Source: Psychrilyobacter piezotolerans
Lineage (GTDB): Bacteria; Fusobacteriota; Fusobacteriia; Fusobacteriales; Fusobacteriaceae
Assembly: GCF_003391055.1 (NCBI RefSeq)
Contig: NZ_QUAJ01000007.1
Span: forward strand, 62,001-126,000
Reading direction: 5' to 3'
Length of the DNA: 64,000 bases
In this document: positions 52,399 through 61,034 of the stretch, piece by piece
How positions within the stretch are numbered: the first letter of the stretch is position 1
How the letters are laid out: each line of letters opens with the position of its first letter
The notes under the pieces: generated by a model
The model's database searches: none
Told to the model about the DNA's origin: nothing
Seen by the model: only the letters and a program-made list of their open reading frames with translations
Program-made: the position numbers and the translations under genes

Positions 52399-53709
52399 AT
52401 GGCGGATATTATTTGGAATAAATTTTTAAAGGAAGAAAAAGAAGAATATATTCAGTATTTGGAAATATTCGGGGCTTTAAGTGGTTTATTTAAAGATAAT
52501 AAAGAAGGGGCGAATGCCAGAAAGCCGTATTTATATTACAGAAATCATGAACAACTTTTTACTAGAATTTTTAGTGTAGATGATTTAGCTAGAAAAAATA
52601 GTGCTTTTGATGCACTTGGAACCTGGAAAAATGATAGAGTGGGAATTGGTCTTAAAACATGGATGCATACAAGAGACCATACATATCAAAAGGTAGCTGA
52701 GTTTAATAAATTAGCTCCAGACTTTATAGCACCACTAATAGAGAAGGGTACACCAGAGCAAGTTATAAAGAAGGTTTCAGAATTTAGAAATGAACGTATA
52801 ATGCTTGATAAACGTTTATATAAAACAGATAGAGATGTATATCATTACATCACTCGTGATGATGATATTATGAATATTGTAGAAGCACCGTATGATTTAA
52901 TAGATATTGACAGCCTTGAGCTTATTGACACTAATGGAAAAACCTATAATTTCAAAGATAAAAAAAATGAATATAAATTTTATAGAAGTAAGAGTGTATT
53001 ACAGAAAAAATTTGATGCTTCAAAAGGGGAAATAATAGCACAGATTAAAATCGAACAATTTGATGATCCTTTTGAGCTTATAAGAATGATTGAACTTCCT
53101 AAAAAAAATAAAGAAACTATATTTGAAGAAATATACCTTCCTCTTTATCAAGATAAAAAAGATGGAGGAATCGTCTCAGATTGCTCCGGTGTAAATATTC
53201 GACATGCAAAATCTAAGAATAAAGGAAGTAATACACCGCGTCCAGAGTATGAAATAGAAATTAGAATCAGCACTTGGATACATAGAGTTTTCCCAAAGTT
53301 TTTTGGTATAGATGCTTTTGATAGTGAGGCTGTTAAATTAAGTGACTTTGATTTGATTTTACCTGATGGAAGAGTATTGAGAGGAAGAATAAAGCAGCAA
53401 AACGGGAAAAGTTTACAAACCAATCCTCAAGGTGCACTTGGAGAATGGATACTTAATGATGTATTAGGTCTTAAAAATAGAGAAGTTGCAACTATGGAAC
53501 TACTAAATGAGCTCGGGATTGACAGTTTAAAGATAACTAAACTAGACAATGAACATTTTAAAATTACAGTTGCTGAAACAGGAGCTTATGAGAAGTTTAA
53601 ATTAGATAATATTGATAATATAGATAAAGCTGGACTTAAAGGCAATCAGAGACCTTATATAAGAGAAGACTTAGTGCAAGAGCTATTATCAGAAGATATT
53701 GAAGAATAA
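52399..53709 (+). CDS. Putative type II restriction endonuclease with B3-like DNA-binding C-domain
   Basis: A 436-residue protein. The C-terminal half (about 235-425) resembles the recognition domain of NgoFVII-like restriction enzymes: IYLPLYQDKKDGGIVSDCSG, RPEYEIEIRIS, then KQQNGKSLQTNPQGALGEWI. The N-terminal half contains SAFDALGTW followed by VGIGLKTW, which could be a PD-(D/E)XK core with an atypical acidic position. It sits with vsr, a small regulator-like gene and a C5 methyltransferase, the standard setting for a type II system. The DNA target is unknown. The 52240-52398 gap upstream shows only an AGGAGGAG ribosome site. Confidence 0.6.
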   Translation: MADIIWNKFLKEEKEEYIQYLEIFGALSGLFKDNKEGANARKPYLYYRNHEQLFTRIFSVDDLARKNSAFDALGTWKNDRVGIGLKTWMHTRDHTYQKVAEFNKLAPDFIAPLIEKGTPEQVIKKVSEFRNERIMLDKRLYKTDRDVYHYITRDDDIMNIVEAPYDLIDIDSLELIDTNGKTYNFKDKKNEYKFYRSKSVLQKKFDASKGEIIAQIKIEQFDDPFELIRMIELPKKNKETIFEEIYLPLYQDKKDGGIVSDCSGVNIRHAKSKNKGSNTPRPEYEIEIRISTWIHRVFPKFFGIDAFDSEAVKLSDFDLILPDGRVLRGRIKQQNGKSLQTNPQGALGEWILNDVLGLKNREVATMELLNELGIDSLKITKLDNEHFKITVAETGAYEKFKLDNIDNIDKAGLKGNQRPYIREDLVQELLSEDIEE

Positions 53710-53902
53710 TTACTATAAAAGAACTTTTTTTAGTTTTTTATGGTTATATAAAACTGGACCTTCAGTTTATATAAAATGTATGCATGAAGTTGGATATTTG
53801 GAAAAGTATCTCCTTCATATTTTTTATGACTTCCGATAAAATATTTAGTAATATATAGAGAAACTCAATAGTTTACTCCATACTACTTTTTATTTATTTA
53901 TT

Positions 53903-53931
53903 TTGATATTTATTTAATTTTATAATATAAT
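53903..53931 (+). promoter_or_regulatory. Promoter of the small regulator-like gene
   Basis: TTGATA (53903-53908), 17 bases, TATAAT (53926-53931), 48 bases before the ATG. The rest of the 53710-53979 gap is A/T-rich with a loose inverted repeat around 53740-53775; no gene seen. Confidence 0.55.
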
Positions 53932-53979
53932 ATAGATTATTTTCAAGAATTAAATCTATTATACCAAGATTGGAGGATT

Positions 53980-54171
53980 ATGAAAGGCGGAGCTAGAGAT
54001 GGTGCCGGAAGGCCTAAGAAATCTGATGAAGAAAAAGCAGAATATACTATAAAAAGTATAAAATTTAAGAAATGCGAAAAATATATTTTAGAATATATAG
54101 AGAGTTGTGAAGGAAAGAACTTTAGTGATAAATTGAAAAAAATAATATTAGAAAAAATTGAAAAAAAGTAA
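53980..54171 (+). CDS. Small basic protein, candidate R-M controller
   Basis: A 63-residue protein starting MKGGARDGAGRPKKSDEEKA. The GARxGAGRPK N-terminus is a known basic arm in small phage and plasmid DNA-binding proteins; the remainder (EYTIKSIKFKKCEKYILEYI) could form a ribbon-helix-helix. GGAGG stands six bases upstream. It lies 53 bases before the methyltransferase gene, with an inverted repeat around that gene's promoter, so it may act like a controller protein of restriction systems. This role is inferred from position. Confidence 0.6.
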   Translation: MKGGARDGAGRPKKSDEEKAEYTIKSIKFKKCEKYILEYIESCEGKNFSDKLKKIILEKIEKK

Positions 54172-54214
54172 TACCTTTTTTCGGTTAATATGATATAATA
54201 AAAGAATAAAGGTA
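54172..54214. promoter_or_regulatory. Methyltransferase promoter flanked by an inverted repeat
   Basis: TACCTTT (54172-54178) and AAAGGTA (54208-54214), extended to TACCTTTwTTC, flank an extended -10 box TGATATAAT (54191-54199). A protein bound to both arms would cover the promoter. Confidence 0.5.
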
Positions 54215-54224
54215 CGGTGATATT

Positions 54225-55748
54225 ATGAAATATAAAGTAGGAAGTTTGTTTGCGGGAGTTGGAGGAGTTTGTCTTGGTTTTAAAAGGGCCAGCGAACATT
54301 TTGAATTAACCTTTGCAAATGAAATGGATAAAGATGCATGTAAAACTTATAAAGCAAATTTCAATCATAGTTTGATAGAGGGAGATATTGAAAAAATACT
54401 CAATCCAGAGATTGTAAGGAAGGAAAGAGAATTTTTATTAGAGAGATCTGAAGAGCTTAAAAAAATTGGTGCAACTGAACTTGAGTTTGATATAAAAATA
54501 GTAAAAGATGCTGTGAAAAAGCTGGATAGCCCTTTCTTTGTTGCTAAAGCTATGAAAGGTGGATTTGAGCTGACAGACAGCATTCAAAAAAAAATAGTAA
54601 AAAATAATTATTCAGAAGAAAAATTTAAAGATTGTGTAGAATTACAATTAATCCTTAATAATTTAGTTAATTATACAGAAGATAAAACTGAGATAAAATA
54701 TCAAGAATTTAAAAAGAAAAATATAGAAATTACAAAAGAAAAAATAGATATTCTTACTGGTGGATTTCCATGCCAAGCTTTTTCTATAGCAGGAGATAGA
54801 AAAGGATTTTCTGACCATAGAGGAGAATTGTTTTACAGTGTAATTAATCTTGTAAACCAACTGGAAACAAAGGGACATGGCAAGCCGAGAGTTTTATTTC
54901 TTGAAAATGTAAAAAATCTTGTAAGCCATGAAAAAGGCCAGACTTTTAAAATTATCCAAGAAGAAATAGAAAAATTAGGTTATACAATAAAATATAAAGT
55001 TTTAAATACTTATAAATATACCGATCTTCCTCAAAACAGGGAAAGAATCTTTGTAATTTGTTTTTTAAATAAAGCTGATTCGGAAGCTTTCGGGTCATTT
55101 GAAGATATTCAAGTATCAGATAAAAGCAGGGAAGAATTAAAAGAAATAATGAGTAAAACATTGGATTATAGTATAACAAAAGAGAGTAATCCAGAATTTT
55201 ACTATACTAAAGAAAAATATCCAAATTATTTTATGACTCAAGAAGAATTTGAAAATAGTGACAGGAAAGAAAAAATTAATTTAAATGAAGATATGCAGGA
55301 TTTATATGAAATTTATCAAATTAGAAGAGGTATGTATGTCAGAAAAAATCAATCTGGAGTATGCCCAACATTAACAGCTAATATGGGAACAGGCGGGCAT
55401 AATGTACCTTTGATTAAAGTTTATGACGGCATAAGAAAGTTATCTCCTAAGGATTGTTTTAATCTCCAAGGATTTAGAATAGGTGAAAGTTATATATTAC
55501 CGAAAGAAGTAAAAAATGCATCTCTTTACAAGCAGTCTGGGAATGCTGTTTCAGTCGATGTAATAGAACTGATAGCTAAAAAAATAGAGCAGACTTTCAT
55601 TAAAAATAAGACTAAAGAGTCTATAGCAATGACTTTTTTAAAAGAAAAAGAAAAAGAAATAAACAAAATTATAAATAATAAAAAAACTGAAGAAGAAATT
55701 AAAAAATTTATTAAAAAATTAGCAAAAGAATGTTTTGACGTTTTATAA
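54225..55748 (+). CDS. DNA (cytosine-5) methyltransferase
   Basis: A 507-residue C5 methyltransferase. Motif I is GSLFAGVGGVCLGFKRA, the catalytic motif IV is GGFPCQAFS with Cys183, motif VI is FLENVKNL, motif VIII LPQNRERIFVICF, and motif X QSGNAVSV. An insertion of about 80 residues between motifs I and IV (residues 60-165) is longer than usual. It methylates a cytosine in an unknown target, protecting host DNA from the restriction enzyme at 52399 and perhaps licensing the MORC-Z1-nuclease-AIPR operon downstream. Confidence 0.95.
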   Translation: MKYKVGSLFAGVGGVCLGFKRASEHFELTFANEMDKDACKTYKANFNHSLIEGDIEKILNPEIVRKEREFLLERSEELKKIGATELEFDIKIVKDAVKKLDSPFFVAKAMKGGFELTDSIQKKIVKNNYSEEKFKDCVELQLILNNLVNYTEDKTEIKYQEFKKKNIEITKEKIDILTGGFPCQAFSIAGDRKGFSDHRGELFYSVINLVNQLETKGHGKPRVLFLENVKNLVSHEKGQTFKIIQEEIEKLGYTIKYKVLNTYKYTDLPQNRERIFVICFLNKADSEAFGSFEDIQVSDKSREELKEIMSKTLDYSITKESNPEFYYTKEKYPNYFMTQEEFENSDRKEKINLNEDMQDLYEIYQIRRGMYVRKNQSGVCPTLTANMGTGGHNVPLIKVYDGIRKLSPKDCFNLQGFRIGESYILPKEVKNASLYKQSGNAVSVDVIELIAKKIEQTFIKNKTKESIAMTFLKEKEKEINKIINNKKTEEEIKKFIKKLAKECFDVL

Positions 55749-55774
55749 TTAAAAGTTATAAAAATACCACAGAT

Positions 55775-55830
55775 AAAAAAAGATCTAGTAGAATAGCCGT
55801 ATATGGCTATTCTACTAGATCTTTTTTTAT
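55775..55830 (+). terminator. Very strong terminator, 18-bp perfect stem
   Basis: AGATCTAGTAGAATAGCC (55781-55798), six-base loop, exact complement (55805-55822), then T7, with an A-run in front. It insulates the methyltransferase from the next operon. Confidence 0.92.
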
Positions 55831-56064
55831 CTCTAGATTTGCCCGGAAAAGAGGGCGTCCAAAAAGCCTGCAAATAGAAAAACAGTTCCTATGATGATTT
55901 TAATACAATAAAAATTTATGTGTTTTTATTAATTTAAGTATAGGTTTATTAATAAATTTAATTTAAATGTAGTAATAAATGGAAATATAATGAGTTTTGT
56001 TGTATTATTTTATTAAATATAATCATTAAACGATAAAAGGTTTAAACCGAGGAGATAATAATTG
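55831..56064 (+). other. Leader/promoter region of the MORC-Z1 operon
   Basis: A/T-rich intergenic sequence with no gene. It must hold the operon's promoter; a candidate -10 is among several TATAAT-like strings near 55930-56030, but none has a clear -35. GAGGAG at 56049-56054 serves the first gene. Confidence 0.4.
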
Positions 56065-57480
56065 ATGAGAGAAGAAGTTGTAAAACCAAATCTAAGTAAT
56101 TTTATAAAATCTCTTAGAGATGTTGGATATAATTTTAATATTGCAATAGCTGATATATTAGATAATAGTATTGATGCTAATGCTAAAAATATAAAGATAA
56201 ATATAGAGTTAAAACCACAACCTAAAATTTTAATATTGGATAATGGTTTTGGAATGAATGAGGAAGAATTAGTAGAGGCTATGAGATTAGCTTCTAAAGA
56301 TCCAAATAAAAATAGGGGTGGAAAGGCCTTAGGTAAGTTTGGACTAGGATTAAAAACAGCCTCGTTTTCTCAAGGGAAAAAGCTAACAGTTATAAGTAAG
56401 AAAGGTAATAAAATAAATGCAAGGGTATGGGATTTAAATCATATAGAAGAAACAAATGAATGGTATTTATTAACCCCTCAATTAGATTATGATTCTACAG
56501 AATTTTATAATGAATTAACCTTACAAGAATCAGGAACTTTAGTAATTATAGAAGAGATTGATAGGTATGAAGAGGATGAATACGAAAATTTAATTTACTC
56601 TTTAAGAAATCACTTATCTATGACATTCCATAGATTCTTAGATAATAAAAATTCTAGAAGGAAAGTAAATATCTCTTTAAATAATAATCCTTTAGAATCT
56701 TTTGACCCATTTAATTCAGAAAACTTTGCAACACAAGATCTAGGAGAGGAAAAATTAAAAGTTTATGACGAAGATATAAAGATAAAACCATATATACTTC
56801 CTCATCATAGCAAAATTAGTCAGCAAGATTACGACAAATATGGAACTGAAGAGGGATATACTAAAACTCAAGGTTTTTATGTATATAGAGCTAACAGACT
56901 TTTAATCCATGGAACATGGTTAGGCTTACATAAAATATCTGATTCACATAAATTAGTTAGAATAATGATTGATATTCCTAATAATCAAGATAGTTATTGG
57001 GGAATTGATATAAAAAAATCTACTGCCAAACCCGTAAAAGCAATATCTAAAGAGTTAAAGAGAATAATTAAAAATGTCACAGCAAAGGGATCAAGGCCTT
57101 ATACTGGAAGAGGAAAAAGAATTACGGATAAAAATATAGAAAAATTTTGGGATTTAATACCAGATGGAGACAATATAAAGTTTGGATTGAAAAAAAAACA
57201 CCCTATATATTCAGAATTATTAAATACCTTTGATGAAAAACAAAAAAACTTATTTAATCTTTTTGTTAATGGTATTGAGTCTTATTTACCTTTACCACTT
57301 ATACAAGCTCATCTAAATGATAACCCACACAAGATAAAGCAGAAAAATAATGAAGAAATATCTGAAGCTATACAAAAATTAATAGATATGGGAGTATCCC
57401 CTGAATTGATTGAAGCTATTAAAAAGACAGAACTTAAAGGAGAAATGACTGATGTCCGCGAAAAAAATTCTGAAAAATAA
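56065..57480 (+). CDS. MORC-like GHKL ATPase
   Basis: A 471-residue protein whose first 200 residues form a GHKL (HSP90/MutL/histidine-kinase) ATP-binding fold: N box IADILDNSIDA near 29-39, G1 DNGFGMN near 59-65, and G2 GKFGLGLKTAS near 90-100. Bacterial members with this layout were proposed as ancestors of eukaryotic MORC ATPases and occur in restriction-type operons. ATP-driven dimerisation and DNA clamping is the likely role. The start is ATG 56065 (or TTG 56062). It overlaps the Z1 gene by 29 bases, implying tight coupling. Confidence 0.88.
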   Translation: MREEVVKPNLSNFIKSLRDVGYNFNIAIADILDNSIDANAKNIKINIELKPQPKILILDNGFGMNEEELVEAMRLASKDPNKNRGGKALGKFGLGLKTASFSQGKKLTVISKKGNKINARVWDLNHIEETNEWYLLTPQLDYDSTEFYNELTLQESGTLVIIEEIDRYEEDEYENLIYSLRNHLSMTFHRFLDNKNSRRKVNISLNNNPLESFDPFNSENFATQDLGEEKLKVYDEDIKIKPYILPHHSKISQQDYDKYGTEEGYTKTQGFYVYRANRLLIHGTWLGLHKISDSHKLVRIMIDIPNNQDSYWGIDIKKSTAKPVKAISKELKRIIKNVTAKGSRPYTGRGKRITDKNIEKFWDLIPDGDNIKFGLKKKHPIYSELLNTFDEKQKNLFNLFVNGIESYLPLPLIQAHLNDNPHKIKQKNNEEISEAIQKLIDMGVSPELIEAIKKTELKGEMTDVREKNSEK

Positions 57481-60118
57481 AATTGATAGTTTTTTAAAAG
57501 AAATCAAAGAAGAACTAACTGAGGAAATAATTGAAAACAAAGTAAATGAGGTTAAAGCTCAATTTACTAACCCAGTAATATTTCAAGCATTTCAAGCAAT
57601 GTCCACTGAATTAAAAAGAATAACTTTAGAAGATGTCTTAAAAGTTGATTTTAAAGAGATTCAAAACGAATTAGAGACAATCTATAGTGTTGTTGTAACA
57701 AATGGATTTAGCTTAGTTGAAGAAGATCCAAATAGAGATTCAACTTGGTGGACAGGGGCTGAAAAGCAAAAAAATGAATTGTTTTATTGGGAAAGATATA
57801 AAAGAAATTTAGAAAGAAAATTACCAATAAAAGTTGTTAGAAATTTAGATGAAGATACAGATATAGTTATGAATCATATAGAGAACCCTGAAGTTGATGG
57901 TTTCAATAGATTAGGGATGGTTATTGGACATGTACAATCTGGAAAAACTGGAAACTTTACAGGATTATTATGTAAAGCAGCAGATGCTGGATATAAATTT
58001 ATTATAGTTATTGCTGGTGGAATGAATAACTTAAGAAATCAAACCCAAGAAAGAATAGAAGAGGGGTTTATTGGATTAACTGGTTGTACTAAAGTTGGTG
58101 TTGGTTTAGATATAGAAAATAATACTAAAGATAAAAGACCTGTAGCTTTAACAAAAGAAAATGATGACTTTAATAGTAGAGATGCTAAAAAAGCAATATC
58201 TCTACATGATACTCATAAACCAATGGTTATGGTTATAAAGAAAAATAATAGTATCCTAAAAAATGTTATTAAATGGTTAAATGATGAATTCCCAAATGAA
58301 ATAACATATCCTTTATTAGTTATTGATGATGAGTCTGATTATGCATCAATAAATACAAACAAAGAAGATCAAGATCCAACTGCAATAAATAAGTCTATTA
58401 GAAAAATTCTTGGTAAATTTAAAAAGAGTAGTTATGTTGCCTATACTGCTACTCCATATGCAAATATTTTTATAGACCATAATATAGAAGGCGATTTATT
58501 TCCTAAAGATTTTATTTATTGTTTAGAAGCTCCTAGTAATTATTTTGGAGCCTCTAAAATTTTTAAAATAACTGAGGAAACTCAAGATAGGAAGCATATC
58601 ATAGAAATTGATGACAATGAAGTTGAGCTTCCTTTAAAACATAAAATAGACCATATAATTACTGAGTTACCAAGCTCATTAAAGCAAGCAGTTAGAAATT
58701 TTCTTTTAAACATTGGAATAAGGTGCTTAAGAGGAGACGAAACAGAACATAATAGTATGTTAGTTCATACAACAAGATTCACTAGAATTCATGAAGATAT
58801 TAGTAATCTTATAGAAGATTATTTAGAAAAAGGAAAAAAATCAATAAAATCATTTGGTGCAATGTCCAACAAATTAGAGCAAAGTAACTTTATAAGAGAT
58901 ATGAAAAAAACTTATGATGAAGTTTTCCCTGATATAGAGGAAAACTTTGATAACATATTAGAAGTTTTAACAAAAAAAGTTCAAGAAATAATGGTAAGAC
59001 AGGCACATCAAAAGGCTAAAATTCCTTTAGAATATAGAAATGATAGACCAACATATGCCATTGTAGTAGGGGGATTGAGTTTAGCTAGAGGATTTACTTT
59101 AGAAGGATTAAGTATCAGCTATTTTTTAAGAACCACTATGTTTTATGATACTTTAATGCAAATGGGAAGATGGTTTGGATATAGGATAGGTTATGAAGAC
59201 CTTTGTAAAATCTATATGACAGGAGAAATGGCTGATAATTTTGAATATATTATCAATGCTACAGAAGAATTAGTTGATACTCTCTCGGACATGAATGATA
59301 AGAAAAAAACACCAAAAGAGTTTGGTTTGGCAGTTAGAACCCATCCTGAAAGTGCTTTACAAGTAACTTCTTTAAATAAGCAAAGAAATGCTCAAGACTA
59401 TTATATTGACATGAGTTTTAACAATACCTTAAAGCAAACAACTCATTTAGTGAAAAATGAAAATGAGATAGATCATAATTATAAAGCTGTAGGAGAGATT
59501 TTAAATAAACTTCCTAATATAAGTGAAAATATTAAGAAAAAAAATAATTATGTCTTTAGAAACATTGACAAGAAGATTATTTATGATTTTATAGATGATT
59601 TTAAAGTTTTTAACTATAAAAATGACTATATTTTAAGTTTAAAAACTCATCTACCTGTTGCTTTCATGCTAAAAGATATTAAAGAAAATGATTTGAATTT
59701 TGATGTCGCTTTTATTTCTGGAGAAGGGGAACCAATTATTTCTACAGAGTTATCAAAATTAGAAAACCTTACTTATGCAAGAAGAAAACTGATGGAAACT
59801 GATGAAAATTCTTATAGAATAAAAATGTTATCAAATATTTCTACAGAAAAAATTGGATTAACAGATGAAGCCCTAACAATTATGAAGGAAAATAAAATTC
59901 CTAACAATTCTAGAAGAGAGATAAGAAAATTCTTAGAAAGACCATTATTATTTATTTATATAGTAGAGACTACAGAAAATTCCGACATTAGATTTCCAGC
60001 ATATGGAGTTGTATATCCAAATTCTAGTGAAAAAATAGAAAAATTTGTTAGATTAAAAATAAATAGTGTCTATTTAAAAGAATTATTAGAGGAAGAGGAG
60101 CTTCAAGATGAAGATTAA
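57452..60118 (+). CDS. Z1-domain superfamily II helicase-like protein
   Basis: An 888-residue protein. Walker A is the variant GHVQSGKTGNF near residues 159-169; Walker B-like LVIDDESDYASIN near 290; YTATPYANIF follows as motif III; VVGGLSLARGFTLEG and MGRWFGYR (near 571) form the second RecA domain motifs. The Z1 (PF10593-type) region links them. It should be a DNA translocase or remodeller driving the complex along invading DNA. It overlaps its neighbours on both sides (29 and 11 bases), so all four proteins are probably made in fixed ratio. Confidence 0.9.
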   Translation: MSAKKILKNKIDSFLKEIKEELTEEIIENKVNEVKAQFTNPVIFQAFQAMSTELKRITLEDVLKVDFKEIQNELETIYSVVVTNGFSLVEEDPNRDSTWWTGAEKQKNELFYWERYKRNLERKLPIKVVRNLDEDTDIVMNHIENPEVDGFNRLGMVIGHVQSGKTGNFTGLLCKAADAGYKFIIVIAGGMNNLRNQTQERIEEGFIGLTGCTKVGVGLDIENNTKDKRPVALTKENDDFNSRDAKKAISLHDTHKPMVMVIKKNNSILKNVIKWLNDEFPNEITYPLLVIDDESDYASINTNKEDQDPTAINKSIRKILGKFKKSSYVAYTATPYANIFIDHNIEGDLFPKDFIYCLEAPSNYFGASKIFKITEETQDRKHIIEIDDNEVELPLKHKIDHIITELPSSLKQAVRNFLLNIGIRCLRGDETEHNSMLVHTTRFTRIHEDISNLIEDYLEKGKKSIKSFGAMSNKLEQSNFIRDMKKTYDEVFPDIEENFDNILEVLTKKVQEIMVRQAHQKAKIPLEYRNDRPTYAIVVGGLSLARGFTLEGLSISYFLRTTMFYDTLMQMGRWFGYRIGYEDLCKIYMTGEMADNFEYIINATEELVDTLSDMNDKKKTPKEFGLAVRTHPESALQVTSLNKQRNAQDYYIDMSFNNTLKQTTHLVKNENEIDHNYKAVGEILNKLPNISENIKKKNNYVFRNIDKKIIYDFIDDFKVFNYKNDYILSLKTHLPVAFMLKDIKENDLNFDVAFISGEGEPIISTELSKLENLTYARRKLMETDENSYRIKMLSNISTEKIGLTDEALTIMKENKIPNNSRREIRKFLERPLLFIYIVETTENSDIRFPAYGVVYPNSSEKIEKFVRLKINSVYLKELLEEEELQDED

Positions 60119-61034
60119 TTTTTGGTGGGATAACCTTGAGAAAGACAGAAAAATCAGAATTCCGAGTAAAGTTGATGCCTTTGCATATATTACTAGAGAC
60201 GGATATATCTCTTTTCAATTAAAACTAGAAAAAAACATAGAAAAAAAAACTTATGACAACCTTAGATTTCAAAATATAGAAATAATTTCTTGTGGAAAAG
60301 AGTTATATTTTGTATTGAAAACAAGTGAATTTAAAGATGTTTTCTATTATTTATGTTTAGATTTATTGAAAAACTTAGAAGGTCAACCATTTAATAAGTA
60401 TACTAATATTATTTATAAAGTTTTTGATTATTGGAAAAAGCTTTTTAAAAAGAAGCAAAACAATATTTCAGAGATAATTCAAATGGGATTGTTTGCTGAG
60501 CTAAATTTTTTATGTAATGATAAATTAAAAAATCTATCTTTAAGTGAAAATATAAGTTCTTGGAGAGGTTTTAGTGGAGACATTCAAGATTTTCTTTATG
60601 AAAATACAAGTGTAGAAGTAAAATCAAAATTGAGCTCTAAAGCTAATGAAGTTACTATTTCTTCAGTAAATCAGCTTGAGCACATAAAAGAAAATTTATT
60701 TTTAGTTTGTTATTCTTTAGATAAAAATGAAAATGGAAAAACTATAGAAACATTAGTTGAAGAGATTTTAAGTTTAATAAGAAAAGAAAGCTTAGGGTTA
60801 GAGACTGCTTTCATAAAGGGATTATTAGAGTATGGTTATAATTGTTTTGATGATTACGATAACCTTGTCTCTTATCTTGTAGATGGGATAGAAACTTTTG
60901 AAGTTTTAGAAGGGTTTCCAAGAATTACCAACAAAGACATTCCTACAGGTGTTGTTAAAGTAGAGTATAAAATTAATTTAAATGTTTTAATTCCCTATGA
61001 AGAATGTAAATTAAAAGGAGTTAAGGAAATATGA
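60108..61034 (+). CDS. PD-(D/E)XK motif nuclease (DUF4420-type)
   Basis: A 308-residue protein. The nuclease core is around residues 150-185: SGDIQDFLYENTSVEVKSKL, with an Asp in GDIQDF and Glu170/Lys172 in the EVK, followed by SSVNQLEH. The N-terminal part (INFWWDNL ... PSKVDAFAYITRDG) matches the family's usual start. It is the probable DNA-cutting subunit of the operon. It overlaps the Z1 gene by 11 bases and the AIPR gene by 4 (ATGA). Confidence 0.85.
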   Translation: MKINFWWDNLEKDRKIRIPSKVDAFAYITRDGYISFQLKLEKNIEKKTYDNLRFQNIEIISCGKELYFVLKTSEFKDVFYYLCLDLLKNLEGQPFNKYTNIIYKVFDYWKKLFKKKQNNISEIIQMGLFAELNFLCNDKLKNLSLSENISSWRGFSGDIQDFLYENTSVEVKSKLSSKANEVTISSVNQLEHIKENLFLVCYSLDKNENGKTIETLVEEILSLIRKESLGLETAFIKGLLEYGYNCFDDYDNLVSYLVDGIETFEVLEGFPRITNKDIPTGVVKVEYKINLNVLIPYEECKLKGVKEI

